Source: Linnemannia hyalina
Lineage: Eukaryota > Mortierellomycota > Mortierellomycetes > Mortierellales > Mortierellaceae
Length of the DNA: 64,000 bases
NCBI GenBank assembly: GCA_019671135.1
Contig: JAHRHY010000014.1
Span: 1,114,001 to 1,178,000, forward strand
Direction of reading: 5' to 3'
In this document: one piece after another, positions 22,507 to 33,527 of the stretch
Layout: each line of letters starts with the position of its first letter
Numbering within the stretch: position 1 is the first letter of the stretch
The notes under the pieces: model-generated
What the model saw: only the letters and a program-made list of their open reading frames with translations
Databases searched by the model: none
Told to the model about the DNA's origin: nothing
Made by a program: the position numbers and the translations under genes

Positions 22507-23870
22507 ATATCTCCTCCTTCCTCCACCAACAATCTTGGATTGTGTCGCGTGAAGAGAATAACAACAAAAAAAGCAAGGAGTCGAGGGGATGAGAGAATGT
22601 AGCGGGAGCTCAATTGGACACCCACCAAAAAAAAACACTTTAGGAGGAACGTATCAGCGCGATCGTTTTCCTTTTTGCTTCTATTTCCTTTTCTTTTCTC
22701 TGGCTTGCGCTTCTTTTTCTTGGGATCTTTTAACCTTCGCTCTTTGATTCAAAAAAAAAAACTTGTATATTTTTGTAAAGCGCTTTCTGCAAACAAATAA
22801 AACTCCCATCAAACAAACCCACCACAACTTTTTCTGTTTCCAGTGGCATTTGTTCTAATTGCGCAGCGGGAGGGAAGGTGACATGTAAGACCTCTCTCTC
22901 TCTTGGTCTGTGCCAAGTAGCGCCCACTTTTACCACTTATAATCACACATGCTACACCCCTCCATGTGCTCTTTTACGACGAATCATTGTCATTTCCGGT
23001 TAGATGTATGCATTCGGTAGTTGGGTTTATTATCGCGCGTGTTTTTTGTCTTCTATGTTTAACCATGTGCGATTGTTTGGGTTATGAGAGAAGGGAGGGA
23101 GTGAGAATGATGAGGAGGAGGAGAGGGGTTGATTTGTGGTCGCCTGTGGGATTCCTTGACGCATCATAGAGAGTAGGCAGTGTTCTAAAGGTAGTCGAGC
23201 AAGAAAACATCGGGATCCCTGGTTAGTTCATTGCTGTCTTTTATAAAATATTGTGTTTTTTTTGTTCCAGAAGTTCCTTGCACCGAGCCGCTCGATCCGG
23301 AGTCCCGTTGGGTTCTTCAATGGACCTGCAGGTCTCCAAACTGAAAATATATGGACACAAAACAGCGAGGTAGTCTGCAGCTTGACAAGAATCTGTCCTA
23401 CAGGTCGGACCAGTCCCACTCCTGAATCCGAATGCAGGACATCCTGGTATTGATGGCTCACTTATCCCTTAAGACAGGGGACCCAAGAAACTGATATCGA
23501 ACGGGGGGTTGGTGACCAGAAATGGCGCGATTTCAACACCCCCAATTACCGACAGTCTTTTCCATGCTTCCTGATCTCCCTGAAGGTATCAATTGATCCG
23601 TTCTGTCTGTACAGCCATGTTTCCTCTCTTTTGCCTCCTTTCCCTTTCCTTTTCCAGTTCTCAATCAGGTCCCGTTTGTCGTTCGTCTGCCCTTCCTGAT
23701 GATCCGTTTTCCTTGAAGACTCTCTAGACGGCCTCCTTTCCTCCCTTCCAGCTAGAAAACCCTGTTATCGACCCTTCCAAAAAAAAAGGCCCATTGGTCC
23801 TGTTTCAACAGGGTTTAAAGATATAAACGCACCATCAGATAGGGGGTGGGAGCCTATTCGTGCCAACACT
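22507..23870. other. Intergenic, convergent 3' flanks of SOD1 and NDUFB3
   Basis: About 1.36 kb between converging genes. The first ~300 nt are T/A-rich SOD1 3' UTR, with an AATAAA at 22796-22801 suited to polyadenylation. The remainder has several short ORFs on both strands, none with protein-like composition or splice structure. No tRNA or mobile element recognised. Confidence 0.5.
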
Positions 23871-24071
23871 TTAGTGGTGGGCGTGACCCTCAGAGTGTTC
23901 ATGATGAGTCTCCTTGGGGGCGGTCACGTATTCGTATCCGAGGTAGGCGGCAAAGGCGACGGTCGCAATGCCGAGACCGGGGAACATGGTGCCGATACGA
24001 GCTCTGCGCGTGAACAGCGCATGGTTGCGCCAGGCGTGGTGCTTTGCCCAAGGGTCCTGGAAGTAGGCCAT
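23871..24071 (-). CDS. NDUFB3: NADH:ubiquinone oxidoreductase B12/NDUFB3 subunit
   Basis: Single-exon 66-aa protein of the complex I B12 family, an accessory subunit in the membrane arm of mitochondrial complex I. Seen: an N-terminal FQDPWAKHHAWR motif, equivalent to the family's DPWxxxEAWR; a basic FTRRARI stretch; one transmembrane segment (GIATVAFAAYLGYEYV); and a His/Glu-rich C-terminal tail. The length suits the short fungal form. It shows that this fungus keeps complex I. The first ATG gives the conserved N-terminus directly. Confidence 0.87.
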   Translation of the reverse strand: MAYFQDPWAKHHAWRNHALFTRRARIGTMFPGLGIATVAFAAYLGYEYVTAPKETHHEHSEGHAHH

Positions 24072-24460
24072 TTGTTTGAATTTGGTGTGTGTGAGGGAGG
24101 GGAGGGTGATGAGGACGAAGGGGGGAAAGGGTGGGACACGATCAACAAGATCCGGATTTCCGAGCCGGAGTTTTTGCTGACGTAGTGGAATTGACAGGAG
24201 TGGATGGGCTTTGATTCCACAGGGTCAGATATTGAAACCTTGTTTTTTTTGATTGGCACCTTGATGACAAGGAGTTAAAGAACAAGGAACAGCGAACAAG
24301 GGACACAAGGTCAATGGACATGTAGACACAAGGACATGCAGACAAAAGTAGGGATAAGAAGCACGGCAGCGCCTTTTTCTATTGAAAACTAACTAAAATT
24401 ACATGATGCACTGGGAGTATGGATTATCTCTAATAGTCCATAGAGGAGGGGTCACTACAG
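24072..24460. other. Intergenic between NDUFB3 and the GNAT gene
   Basis: About 390 nt: promoter of NDUFB3 (minus strand, CT-rich leader in coding sense) and 3' flank of the upstream GNAT gene. Nothing else seen. Confidence 0.5.
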
Positions 24461-25141
24461 CTAATAATCATAATCAAGCTTGATGATAGACTTTGTGGCA
24501 GGATCCTTATGAACAGCATATGTACAAATATCTCTCATCACCCCTAACTTGGGGATCAAAATCGACTTGCTCGCCAACTCCAACTCCATCCCACTCCTCT
24601 CCGCAACCTTCCTCGAGGGCCAGTTCTCGACATACGAAACCGCCCTCACAATATCACACCCCATATCCTTTATCGCAATCTCCTCCACCAAAAACCGCCC
24701 CACCTTCGCCGCAAACCCCTTCCCAGTGTGCTCGGGGCTCAACCAGTACCCAATATCGGCCACCACCAACGGAGTTCCAGTGACGGGGTGAACAGGCTGG
24801 GGATGCTTCTCGTCATAATGATCGAAATGGAGGTGCGCCCATCCGATTAGGGGTCCGTGGGGGTCAGTCCGCATGGCCCAATGGGTGTTGATCCCAATGG
24901 CGGTAACGGTATCGTGGGCCTTTTGGATGCGGTCTTGAGCGTGGGATTCGAGGTAGGGGTATTGGAAGAGGGCAGAGCCGTTGTAGACGTCTTGGTTGAT
25001 GTTAAGGATCCGGACCATCTCGGGGATATCTGAGAACTCGACCGCCGAGAGATAGAGGGCTGGTTCGGTACAGACGGTGTATGGGCCCATGCATTTGGCT
25101 GACTCGCGCGTGAATGATTCTTCTGTGGGTGCTGCTGTCAT
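24461..25141 (-). CDS. GNAT-family N-acetyltransferase
   Basis: Single-exon 226-aa protein of the RimJ/RimL-like GNAT type, which moves an acetyl group from acetyl-CoA to an amine. Seen: the N-terminal segment YLSAVEFSDIPEMVRILN (alpha1 region); strand beta4 with GPLIGWAHLHFD; DIGYWLSPEHTGKGFAAKVGRFLVEEIA, which carries the acetyl-CoA pyrophosphate loop in the form HTGKGFA; and VENWPSRKVAERSGMELE, the typical NxxSxxxxxKxGF-like C-terminal motif. Substrate unknown. A longer in-frame ORF begins at 25276, but a TATA box at 25246-25253 lies between that ATG and 25141, so 25141 is the likely start. Confidence 0.88.
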   Translation of the reverse strand: MTAAPTEESFTRESAKCMGPYTVCTEPALYLSAVEFSDIPEMVRILNINQDVYNGSALFQYPYLESHAQDRIQKAHDTVTAIGINTHWAMRTDPHGPLIGWAHLHFDHYDEKHPQPVHPVTGTPLVVADIGYWLSPEHTGKGFAAKVGRFLVEEIAIKDMGCDIVRAVSYVENWPSRKVAERSGMELELASKSILIPKLGVMRDICTYAVHKDPATKSIIKLDYDY

Positions 25142-25245
25142 CTTGAAGGCTTGAATAGGGACTTGACTTGGCTTGGGTGGAGGGACTTGAGAGGAGAGGA
25201 AGCTGTTCGATGGAGAGTGAAGAAACAAAAAAAATGGGAAACTCC

Positions 25246-25253
25246 CTTTTATA
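25246..25253 (-). promoter_or_regulatory. TATA box of the GNAT gene
   Basis: TATAAAAG on the minus strand, 105 nt before the chosen ATG. It rules out the upstream in-frame ATG at 25276. Confidence 0.7.
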
Positions 25254-25930
25254 TGCTGGGTAAAAAGACTGCTCAATTGTCCGGTGGGGATTGCATTTGC
25301 TTGGTTGGCTAATTAGATAACTATTTATCCGTTGTGAACCAAAGCAACGTCCGCCCTTTATTTTCTTCTCTCTCCCGTACTCTTTGACACTCACTCCTCT
25401 CTCTCCTTCGTCACCCCTTGCTTCCTTGTCTCTCTTATCTTACTTCTCCCCCACCTTCCTTTCCTCTCACAAATTCAACCGTTCGCACTAATCACTACTA
25501 CCTTCTTTCACCCTCTTTCAACGACAATAGAACATTGATATGCCATGACTCACGAACACCGAACATTTCCTTATTATTTTTTCGATGGGCTTCGTTGATG
25601 TTCGATGCTTGAGGAACAAGGATTCACTCCATTTCAAGTAAGGTTAAGGTGTAAAACCAGCAAACGACCCCCCTTCTCTTGAGGTTGCGTGCTTTCAATT
25701 GCAATTGGGCCGTTGGGCGCAAGGTGGGAGTTCTATTGTGGATCCGACCAATGTCTCTCATTGGATTGGTCTCTTATCCTTATGCCTTTCCTTCTTTCTC
25801 TCAGTCCCTACCCACAATCAACGTCATGTCAGGTCTGGACTCCAGAACGTTTTTCTTTATTTCTTCGAGATACCATGAAATCCTGTACCTCATCACATTT
25901 CCCCTTCCCCTCTCCCCCCTTCCCCTAGGT
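25254..25930. other. Intergenic between GNAT and the channel gene
   Basis: About 680 nt, upstream of the minus-strand GNAT gene and downstream of the minus-strand channel gene. T/C-rich on the plus strand. No convincing ORF or RNA gene. Confidence 0.5.
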
Positions 25931-28900
25931 TCAAGGCTGGGCCTTCAAAAGCGTCAAGATATGTCCCTGCAACTCGCCCAACTGATTCGCAAACAACTGT
26001 TGCTGCTCCCTCAATTGGGTCTGTTGAGCCACATTCTGTTCCTGCTGCTTGGCCAACTGTTGAAGGAGTAAGAGCATCTGGGCTTGAGAATCTTGTAACT
26101 GGTTCTTGACTTGGGTCACTTCCGAGACTCTTCCTTCTCTTTCTGCTCCTGCTCCTCCAAGGTATGTGGTTGGTTGTGAGACTGAGGATGATACTTTTGT
26201 TGTTTCTGAAGCTGTAGGCGTACCCGACGACGCATGTTGATGGTGCTGATGATGATGCCCGTGCCCATGAACCTCCTCCTTATCCTCACCCACAACACCA
26301 TCCCCAGGCGAATGAGAGTGCGAATGCGAATGCGTATGAGAATGAGAATCATCTCCAGCACCTCCCACACCAAGGATCGCCTGCGAAGAAGGAGAAGTCT
26401 CCTTGACCGTCACGATCGAATTCTGCTCGTCCAGACTTTCGGAGATCTTGTTGTAGTCCCGGACTTGTTGGGGGGTAGCAGAGTAGTAGATTTCTCTGGG
26501 GAACCAGTTGTGGCCCTCTCTAAAGCCTTTTTTGATCACAAAATAAATAGAGAGAAGGAAGAGATGTGGTTAGGGATCATGGAATGGTAGAGTGGGAAAT
26601 AGAGGAGAGAAGAGATGGGGAGAGAGAGAGAAGAGAGAGAGTAAGTACCTGGGACGTGGTAGGACATGTTCTCGGCGCTCTCAATATATCGAAGGCGGTA
26701 CTCGATCCACGTCAGGCGCCACGTCTCGTCCCTGTCACTGAACGCCAAACTGATCAACGCTATTAGTTTTTTGAAGGCACGTAAGAAAAAATAATTAGTT
26801 CAGTGCCTGTAACGTTCCCTTGCGAAAATAACAATAAACACAAACGCCAAAAAAAAAAAGTAGACTTACAGATGAGAACGCTCAACATGAGGATAACAGC
26901 AGAGAAGAGGAAACCCATCATCATCAAATGGAAGGCCACCCGATTGGAATTGAACAGAGGATTGATCGGGTCATAGATCCCGCCCATGAAAAAGTACGTC
27001 GCCGAGATTGCTCTGAGGAAATTCGACGGGTAGTCAATATGTTCACAGGCATCGCCAGTACAGGATGGTGAGGAAATGGCGGGGGACCGGAGGAGGTGGA
27101 GGAAGGCGATGGTGAAGGCGAGGATGCCGCCGGCAAAGATGAAGAAGAAGACTTTGATCTTTACAAAGATTTGAATGATGATTGTTACAAAGTGACAGAC
27201 ACTCTTGTTCACTCTCAGCTCGAACAACTAAGAAAGAAAAAGTTGACAAATAGTTAACATAATGAACAATGGGTATGGAGTGTAATGACACACGTCAAGT
27301 TAGAGGAATATAAAAAAAAGTGAAGGGGAAGAAAACTTACAAAGTGCAGGAAGACAAAGAGGACGGAAAAACTGAGGAGGGCAGGGTTGGCACCAGGAGG
27401 GGTGTTGCCCCAGATGATGCACAGCTGGTTGATGCACCCTGCCAACGGCAGCCCATACACAACCAAATCCACAAAGTTGTATATCGACCTATGCATCCAC
27501 AACAGTAATATAGAGAAACAAACGCGTGAGTAAAATCAATTTCACGAATGGAAATACACAACCATCACTAATAAACCAGAAAAGAGATATTGATCAATAC
27601 GTACGAGAAATAACCCTTTTTGTCGCGGATCAATTGGATCAGCTCGAGCCAGAGAAAGATTCCCGCGAAGGCCATAATCGCCACAAAAAGACCCGCCATA
27701 TTGTTGCCCTGATCATTGTACACCTGCAAGAAGACCGTCGTCAGGACGAGGACGTAGTACAAGCATTGGAAGAAGAACCGCATCAGCCAGTACTTGTATC
27801 CAATCTTGTTCCTATATGTTTGACAAGATAAAAAATGAGAATGGTGTTAGATATGGGAAAAGCATGAGTATCAAAAAGGAAAGACAAGAAAAGTGAAAAA
27901 AAAATGGAGGGGCAATAATACCATTTGTACTCGACGATGGCGGCGATGGCCGGGTGATCAAGAGCCTGAGGGGCATAAGGATGCACATCAATCGCAGAGG
28001 TGCTCCAAAGCTTGCGTTTGTGCCACATTATTAACACAGCAGCTTTGATCCAGGTCAACACCCCATTCGGTCGAACCGCCTTGACCAGCGGTCTATGAGC
28101 ACTCCTCGCCTCAGCATCCTGGTTTTTGCGCAACGACCACAGAAAGTCATCCGAGGTCACATAGAGATCTGCGACAAAGTTGCCGTTGATCGGATCCATA
28201 ACCTGATCGCGCGTCATTTGGACAACGGGGCTTTTGCACTTATGTAAGGGCCGGGCATTCTGGGCCCAGAACTTCCATCGGAATTCTAGGGGGTGCGTTG
28301 TCTGGTGGTGGTCGATTATAAGGGACCGGCTCTTGACGGGGATATAGGCAAGGCGACGGAGGGTTCGCTGAGCCAGCTCCTGGTGTGGATGATTGGGTTC
28401 ACTCAGGATGGGAAGAGAGCTCAGGACGGGTACGAGGAAGTGGGCGTCGTCTTCGGCGCGGGCCTGGCGGATACAATAATCGATAAACGTCTCGGCCATC
28501 GCGATCGCTTGGGGTTGGGTTTTTGCTTTTTCAAGCATCATCTCGACCGGGTTCGACTGCCGGTCAAAGTCCTGTGTAGGAACCCAACGGCCGTAGGGAG
28601 AATCAAGGAGGTCCGCAACAAACGGTTGAAGGGTACCATGGTTCTCTGGATCCCACCTCTCACAAATGTACGACAAGATATTCCTGCTGGGGTCTTCAGG
28701 AACTGGGTAAGTGTTGAGGTGCTTGCCGACATATTTCAAGATTTCGCGTCGGAAGGTCTCGTCTCCTTGCTTGTACAGATCCGCGAGGATAGGGATGCCG
28801 ATCAAAAAGTTCTCCGCCGATTCCCGTGTAAAAACTGCTCCGACACGAGGAACCTCGTTCACGACCGGGGACCCATCCGCGTTGATACACATGTACAGCT

Positions 28901-31900
28901 CTGCAGAAAAGAGCTGATGGTGTGGACAGCAACGCCACCTCCCATCGGGGGCGTGAGCCGCCACCAACAGCTTCAAGTTCCCGTCCAATGTCGTCGGGAG
29001 ACTCCAGAGTGTAAAGAGTTCTCGGGAAATAATCACCACGCGCGTGCCACAGTCCAAAAAGAACTTTTCCACATAAGAGCCTCCCCACGAAAGACGCTCC
29101 AACTCGGGCATCACCAGCTTTTCGACGGGCTCGCCGTTCCCAACGGATGCACTGATGACCACAGAGGTGAGTTGGACCTCGTTGGTCAGCTTCACCAACG
29201 TCTCGACACAGCTCTCGATCGTGAACCGGATCCCCGAGGACGAGATGACCTCCTGCTTGTCGTCTGACTTTATAAGGGACAGATTGGCGCGGCACTCGTC
29301 ATCGCAATCAGGCTTAGGTTTGGACCGCGACTTTGCAATACGGTCCTCGAGGCGGATGAAGTCCAGGGTGGACTGGTGGGCAGTAAGCAGGTCCTGGCTT
29401 CCTCCAGTGGATCCTGAACGAGCGCTGGTCGCCGGCAAAGCGAGGTACCTTCCAGGAAGAGAGAATGAATCGACCAAAGCCATATCCTCCACTCGAACGA
29501 TCAGTCCAAGGAGACCAAGACCCAAATCCTCGTTCCTGGTCTCCACGCGAATCAAGAGATGGGTGTCACCACGAATGAACTGGATGTCGTCAGGAATCTT
29601 GTACCGATCCGGCAACAGGAACTTGCCTCGCAGTGTACCCGAGCCGACCCAATGCGTCGAAATGACTCGCTCCTGATACAACGCCAACACGGCGCCATCG
29701 TTCGACAGACAAAAGGGCGTCTTCTCATGGAACCGCAATTCCTTTGGATGCAATCGGTGTTTGAGATTGAACGAAACAACCGACCCATCCTCGACATCAT
29801 AGACTGCAATACCATCATCGTTTCGGACATCCCAGACAAAATTCCTCCCACGCAGTGTATCGATAAGTCGCATACAGGGCAGGTTCAAGTCCAACATAGT
29901 ATCCTGGGGCCGGTCAAGTCGGACAGTATGAATATGGTGCCATTTTGGGTAGACGCCATAGACATTGACCTCCTGCTCGTTGCACGTCACAAAGAGCTCA
30001 TCCTTGATATCCTGGTTCTCGAGCGCCGAGATGTGGAACTTTCCGTATCCGAAAAAGTTCTTGAGGCGAACATCGGTCGCAGCCAGGTCGAGGTGTTGTT
30101 CCGAGGGTCGAAGGACGGTAGCCACTAAGGGAGTGACCTTCCCCTTCTCGTCAATGGTCGAGTGCGGGCCACAGATGTGATCAAAGACGGCGAAGGAACT
30201 CTGCGTGTGCGAGTCCCATTGGGTACCGAGCGTGGTCGCGTCCAATATCGCGACCATGGAGGCATCCCACGACAGCGAGACGCCGACTTGACGACCACTA
30301 TGAGTCTCTGGCAGCTCAATCGCACTGACTCGAGCACTGCAGCGCGGGCTGAAAGGCTTAGAAACAGGATTGGCGGGAGTCGTCGAGTCCGAGAGGAGGA
30401 GAGGCGAATCATTAGCCTTTTCAATGTTGTCAACACTGGCGTTGCTGCTGTCGTAATGGTGATGGTGTTGGATGCTACTGTTGCTACTGTTGCTATGACT
30501 GGTGTGGAACTCGTGCGGATCCCGGAGGTCCCAGACATCAAGAAAGACGTGTTGGTCAATAGCGGCGACGGTGGCAACATGGGTTCCGTCTCCAGAGATG
30601 GTATAGGCGACAATCTCCATCGTTGGCGAAAGGTCCTCTGACTGCTCGTCGCTGTAGTTCACGTTGATCGACCACACGTACGGCTTATGCACCTTCAACG
30701 ACGGATCTACCATTACATATGAAGGATACAAGCTGTTAGCTGTTTTTCTATAGGACTCTTAGTCGCCGATTAGAACTACAAGTCAAATCAAATTAACATA
30801 CCATGGGCACTGAAACTGGTACACTCAATGGGCTCCTTGACCAACTCCATGTAGTGCAACTCGAAGTGTCCTGGATCGACCAATAAGTTGTCGTCGTGGT
30901 CGTTCTGGGTCGTACGAACCTCCAACTCCACGACGACAGAGTCGAGGACGTCCTTCTTGAACTGGTTGTGCAACTTCCACCTTGCCAATCCCGTTCCTGC
31001 GACTAGATCCAATACAAAGAGAGAGAGAGAGAGAATGCGCGTTAACGAACCATTGCACCTCCTGTGGCATTGTAAATGGCACTGTGTGCATTTTCACAGG
31101 TACTTACAGAGATCCTTGACCTCTTGCTTATTAAAGAGCTAAGGATACAATAGGAGGCAACGATGTAGACAATTGTCAGTTCTACTCTTTTCATCTTCCA
31201 AGAGCATTAACATCAATTGGGTTCGCCACAAGTTAGATCATTGTTTGTATTTACCTCGGAGGGGTTACTAAAATCTTCGATATACTCGTTCTTCTTGAAG
31301 ATCCGGAACTCGATCGACTCGATCCGGTCAATGTTGGCATTCCCTGCAGAGATACCCAAGAGTATACTGAACAGACCTGATTTCCTCCCACGCAGATCCA
31401 GCTCCCACTATTTCAAGTCAGCAATAAATACCAATTGTGTCAGCATTCCGGTATGGAAAAAAAGAGGTAAAAAATATCAAAAAAGAAGAGCCAAGATGCA
31501 TTCATCCCCCTCTTTGTCAAGGACTTACGCTTGTCACTCTCCTGCGGATGCTGACCATGACTGGCGGCTGCGGCCTAAACAAAGTAAAAGGCACAAAACA
31601 TTCGTTAAAATAAACAAAAAGAATTAATAAGAACAGTTACACCAGATCAATCTGCCCCATCCTGTCTTTTTTCTTTCCCTTCACAAAAAAAAAAAAAAAC
31701 TTACTGGACAGAGGTCCGATAGGTAGGCTTGAGTTCCGCCCCATTCTCCGTCACCTCTGCCGATTGCTCCTCCCCCGTCGCTGATCCCTCCTCACCTCCA
31801 GCTTCAATGTTATCGGTAACATCCAGATCATCCGCATCCTCATCCTCACTCTCGTCCTCGTCAATCGACGGCGCAAGCAAGGATTCTGGATCGGGCTGGG

Positions 31901-32042
31901 AGGTTAGGTAGTCCTTGAAGTACCAACGACGAGAAGACTCGCGGTAGTATCTTGTGTGTGAGAGGGGTAGGGGTAAGTAACGGGTGTCGAGACTTTGGAC
32001 GATTTCGTCCGTGTCTGGGATTATTAGTGAGACGTGCGACAT
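25931..32042 (-). CDS. Beta-propeller/ion-transport-domain channel protein with His-rich C-terminus
   Basis: Eleven exons (32042-31705, 31574-31529, 31407-31255, 31138-31108, 31002-30802, 30706-27922, 27811-27605, 27488-27341, 27227-26870, 26759-26649, 26526-25931) keep frame and give 1,657 aa. The first ~1,100 residues are soluble, with an acidic N-terminal patch and WD40-like strands (TISGDGTHVATVAAID, FLDVWDL). The last third is a six-helix ion-transport domain: WLMRFFFQCLYYVLVL (S1), AGLFVAIMAFAGIFLWLEL (S2), IYNFVDLVVYGLPLAG (S3), an S4/S5 region, a pore-like loop NFLRAISATYFFMGGIYDPI, and S6 ending ALISLAF-like before WIEYRLRYIESAENM, a TRP-like post-S6 helix. The tail has His-Ser repeats (about 26285-26350), a second His cluster, and a Gln-rich coiled coil. 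Probably a cation channel; ion and gating unknown. Confidence 0.85.
26230..26355 (-). repeat. His-Ser/His-rich repeat in the channel C-terminus
   Basis: Degenerate alternating His-Ser codons followed by a GHGHHHQHHQH cluster in the last exon of the channel gene. In frame and intracellular by predicted topology; metal or pH sensing is a guess. Confidence 0.75.
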
Positions 32043-33527
32043 TTGTTGGCTGGAATGGTATTAGTGTTTTTTTGGTATTAGGATTATTGGTTTTTAAGAG
32101 TAGACTCGTTATAGGAAGGGCGGTTGAGTGTGTGCGCGTGTGTGAAAGTGTGGGAAGGAGTGAAGATGGAGTGGAGATCGATGTAATGAAAGCGAAAAAA
32201 AAAAAGACGAGGGGTGAATCGTGAGGAAGAAAGAGAGAGAAAAGAGAGAAGGGGGAAGAAGGGATCAGTCATTAATAATGAAAGATGAAAAGTCAACAAT
32301 GCAAAAGGTTGGAAGAGGAACCATGGAGGGAAGGGAAGGGAAGGGAATGAGAACAGGTGTCCTCTCCCCTCAGTGATTGTATACAGTGTGGATTCAAGCA
32401 ATGGTATCCCTTCCCCTCCCCCCCTAATCTTCCGAGGAGATCCATCCATGGGCAGGTGCTAAGAGAAAAAAATTGGACCTGGATCTCTGGATGTAGAAGA
32501 GCGCTAATTGAATATGGTTTGCCTGTCTGTTTGTTGTATGGATGGTATCGGATTGCGGTGTGGTGTGTAAACGAAGGATGTACGACAACGACAACCATAG
32601 CGGGACAATGGAGTGGGAGAAAAATAAACTAAAAGAAGGTTGGTACGCTATGCTAGGCTAAGCAGGCCAAATGTAACCTCCACTTTTCTTCTTCTTCGCC
32701 TTGGGTCTCATTCTCATCTCGTTTCCCAACACTCGAACCCCTCGCCATGACCCATGGGGTGGACTGTCAAGAACAAGAAATAGAAAGAAAGGGCAAGGGG
32801 AGGACAGTCTAAACCATCTCCTGTCGTCTCAATGCAATGCACATACATCTCTCTACATTCTACCCTCTATCGGCACCATAGTATGCGTGCAAAGCAGATA
32901 AAAAGAGCGACAGTTGCATGAGCCAAACAGGGGAAGGAAAAAAGAAAAAGAAAAGCAAGGAAAATATGTCCCGAGGAAAGCAGGGAGGGAAAGGAGGGAA
33001 AGGGACAGAGCGAAGGGGGAAGGAAGGGCGGGTGCAATTGAACGAACGCCATGAGGGATTGCTTCTTATCTGTTTTTTGTGTTTGTTTTGTCTGTTGGTT
33101 AGTCACAGTTACACAGTGGTAGGACGGGATCCCTGGATCTAGTCCACAGGAACGAATGGATAAACATGGAGTGCGGAAAGAGGGTAGGAAAAAAAAACCT
33201 TGTCGGCTAACGAAAGGATGGAAAAAGAGGGTCAGTTTAGGCAAACTTAGAAAGGTGCATGCAGGGGTCCCTGAATGCTGTTTGCAATGTTGCATGGTGC
33301 ATGGTTGCATGTAAAGCGTAAAGTATCGACGAAAGAAATATGCGGAATTCATGTTTTTTTTATAAAGATGCGACCGACCATGTAATTGACCTCATACCCT
33401 AATGACGGTGCTATCCACCCTTGGTCCATTGGGCAATTCGTTTGTTTGCAGGAGAAGCGGGATTCTCGACTATCTGACCAATCCACCATGTCGATCCATC
33501 GCTGTATTCAAGAATAACATCTGGTTT
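32043..33527. other. Intergenic between the channel gene and F-box gene 1
   Basis: About 1.5 kb. It holds the promoter of the minus-strand channel gene (GA-rich on the plus strand, 32220-32350) and the 3' flank of F-box gene 1. ORFs on both strands are short and low-complexity. No TATA box, tRNA or transposon recognised. Confidence 0.5.

Noticed and set aside
22507..23870. Possible tRNA or small RNA genes in the largest quiet gaps
   Set aside because: I looked for A/B-box patterns and cloverleaf pairing by eye and found none; a tRNAscan-SE run would settle it.
26230..26355. Short regular repeats as a possible CRISPR-like array
   Set aside because: They are in-frame His/Ser codons inside a coding exon of a eukaryotic gene, with no spacers.
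28293..29267. 324-codon plus-strand ORF
   Set aside because: It is antisense to the well-supported propeller/channel exon and shows no domain; a shadow of biased codon use.
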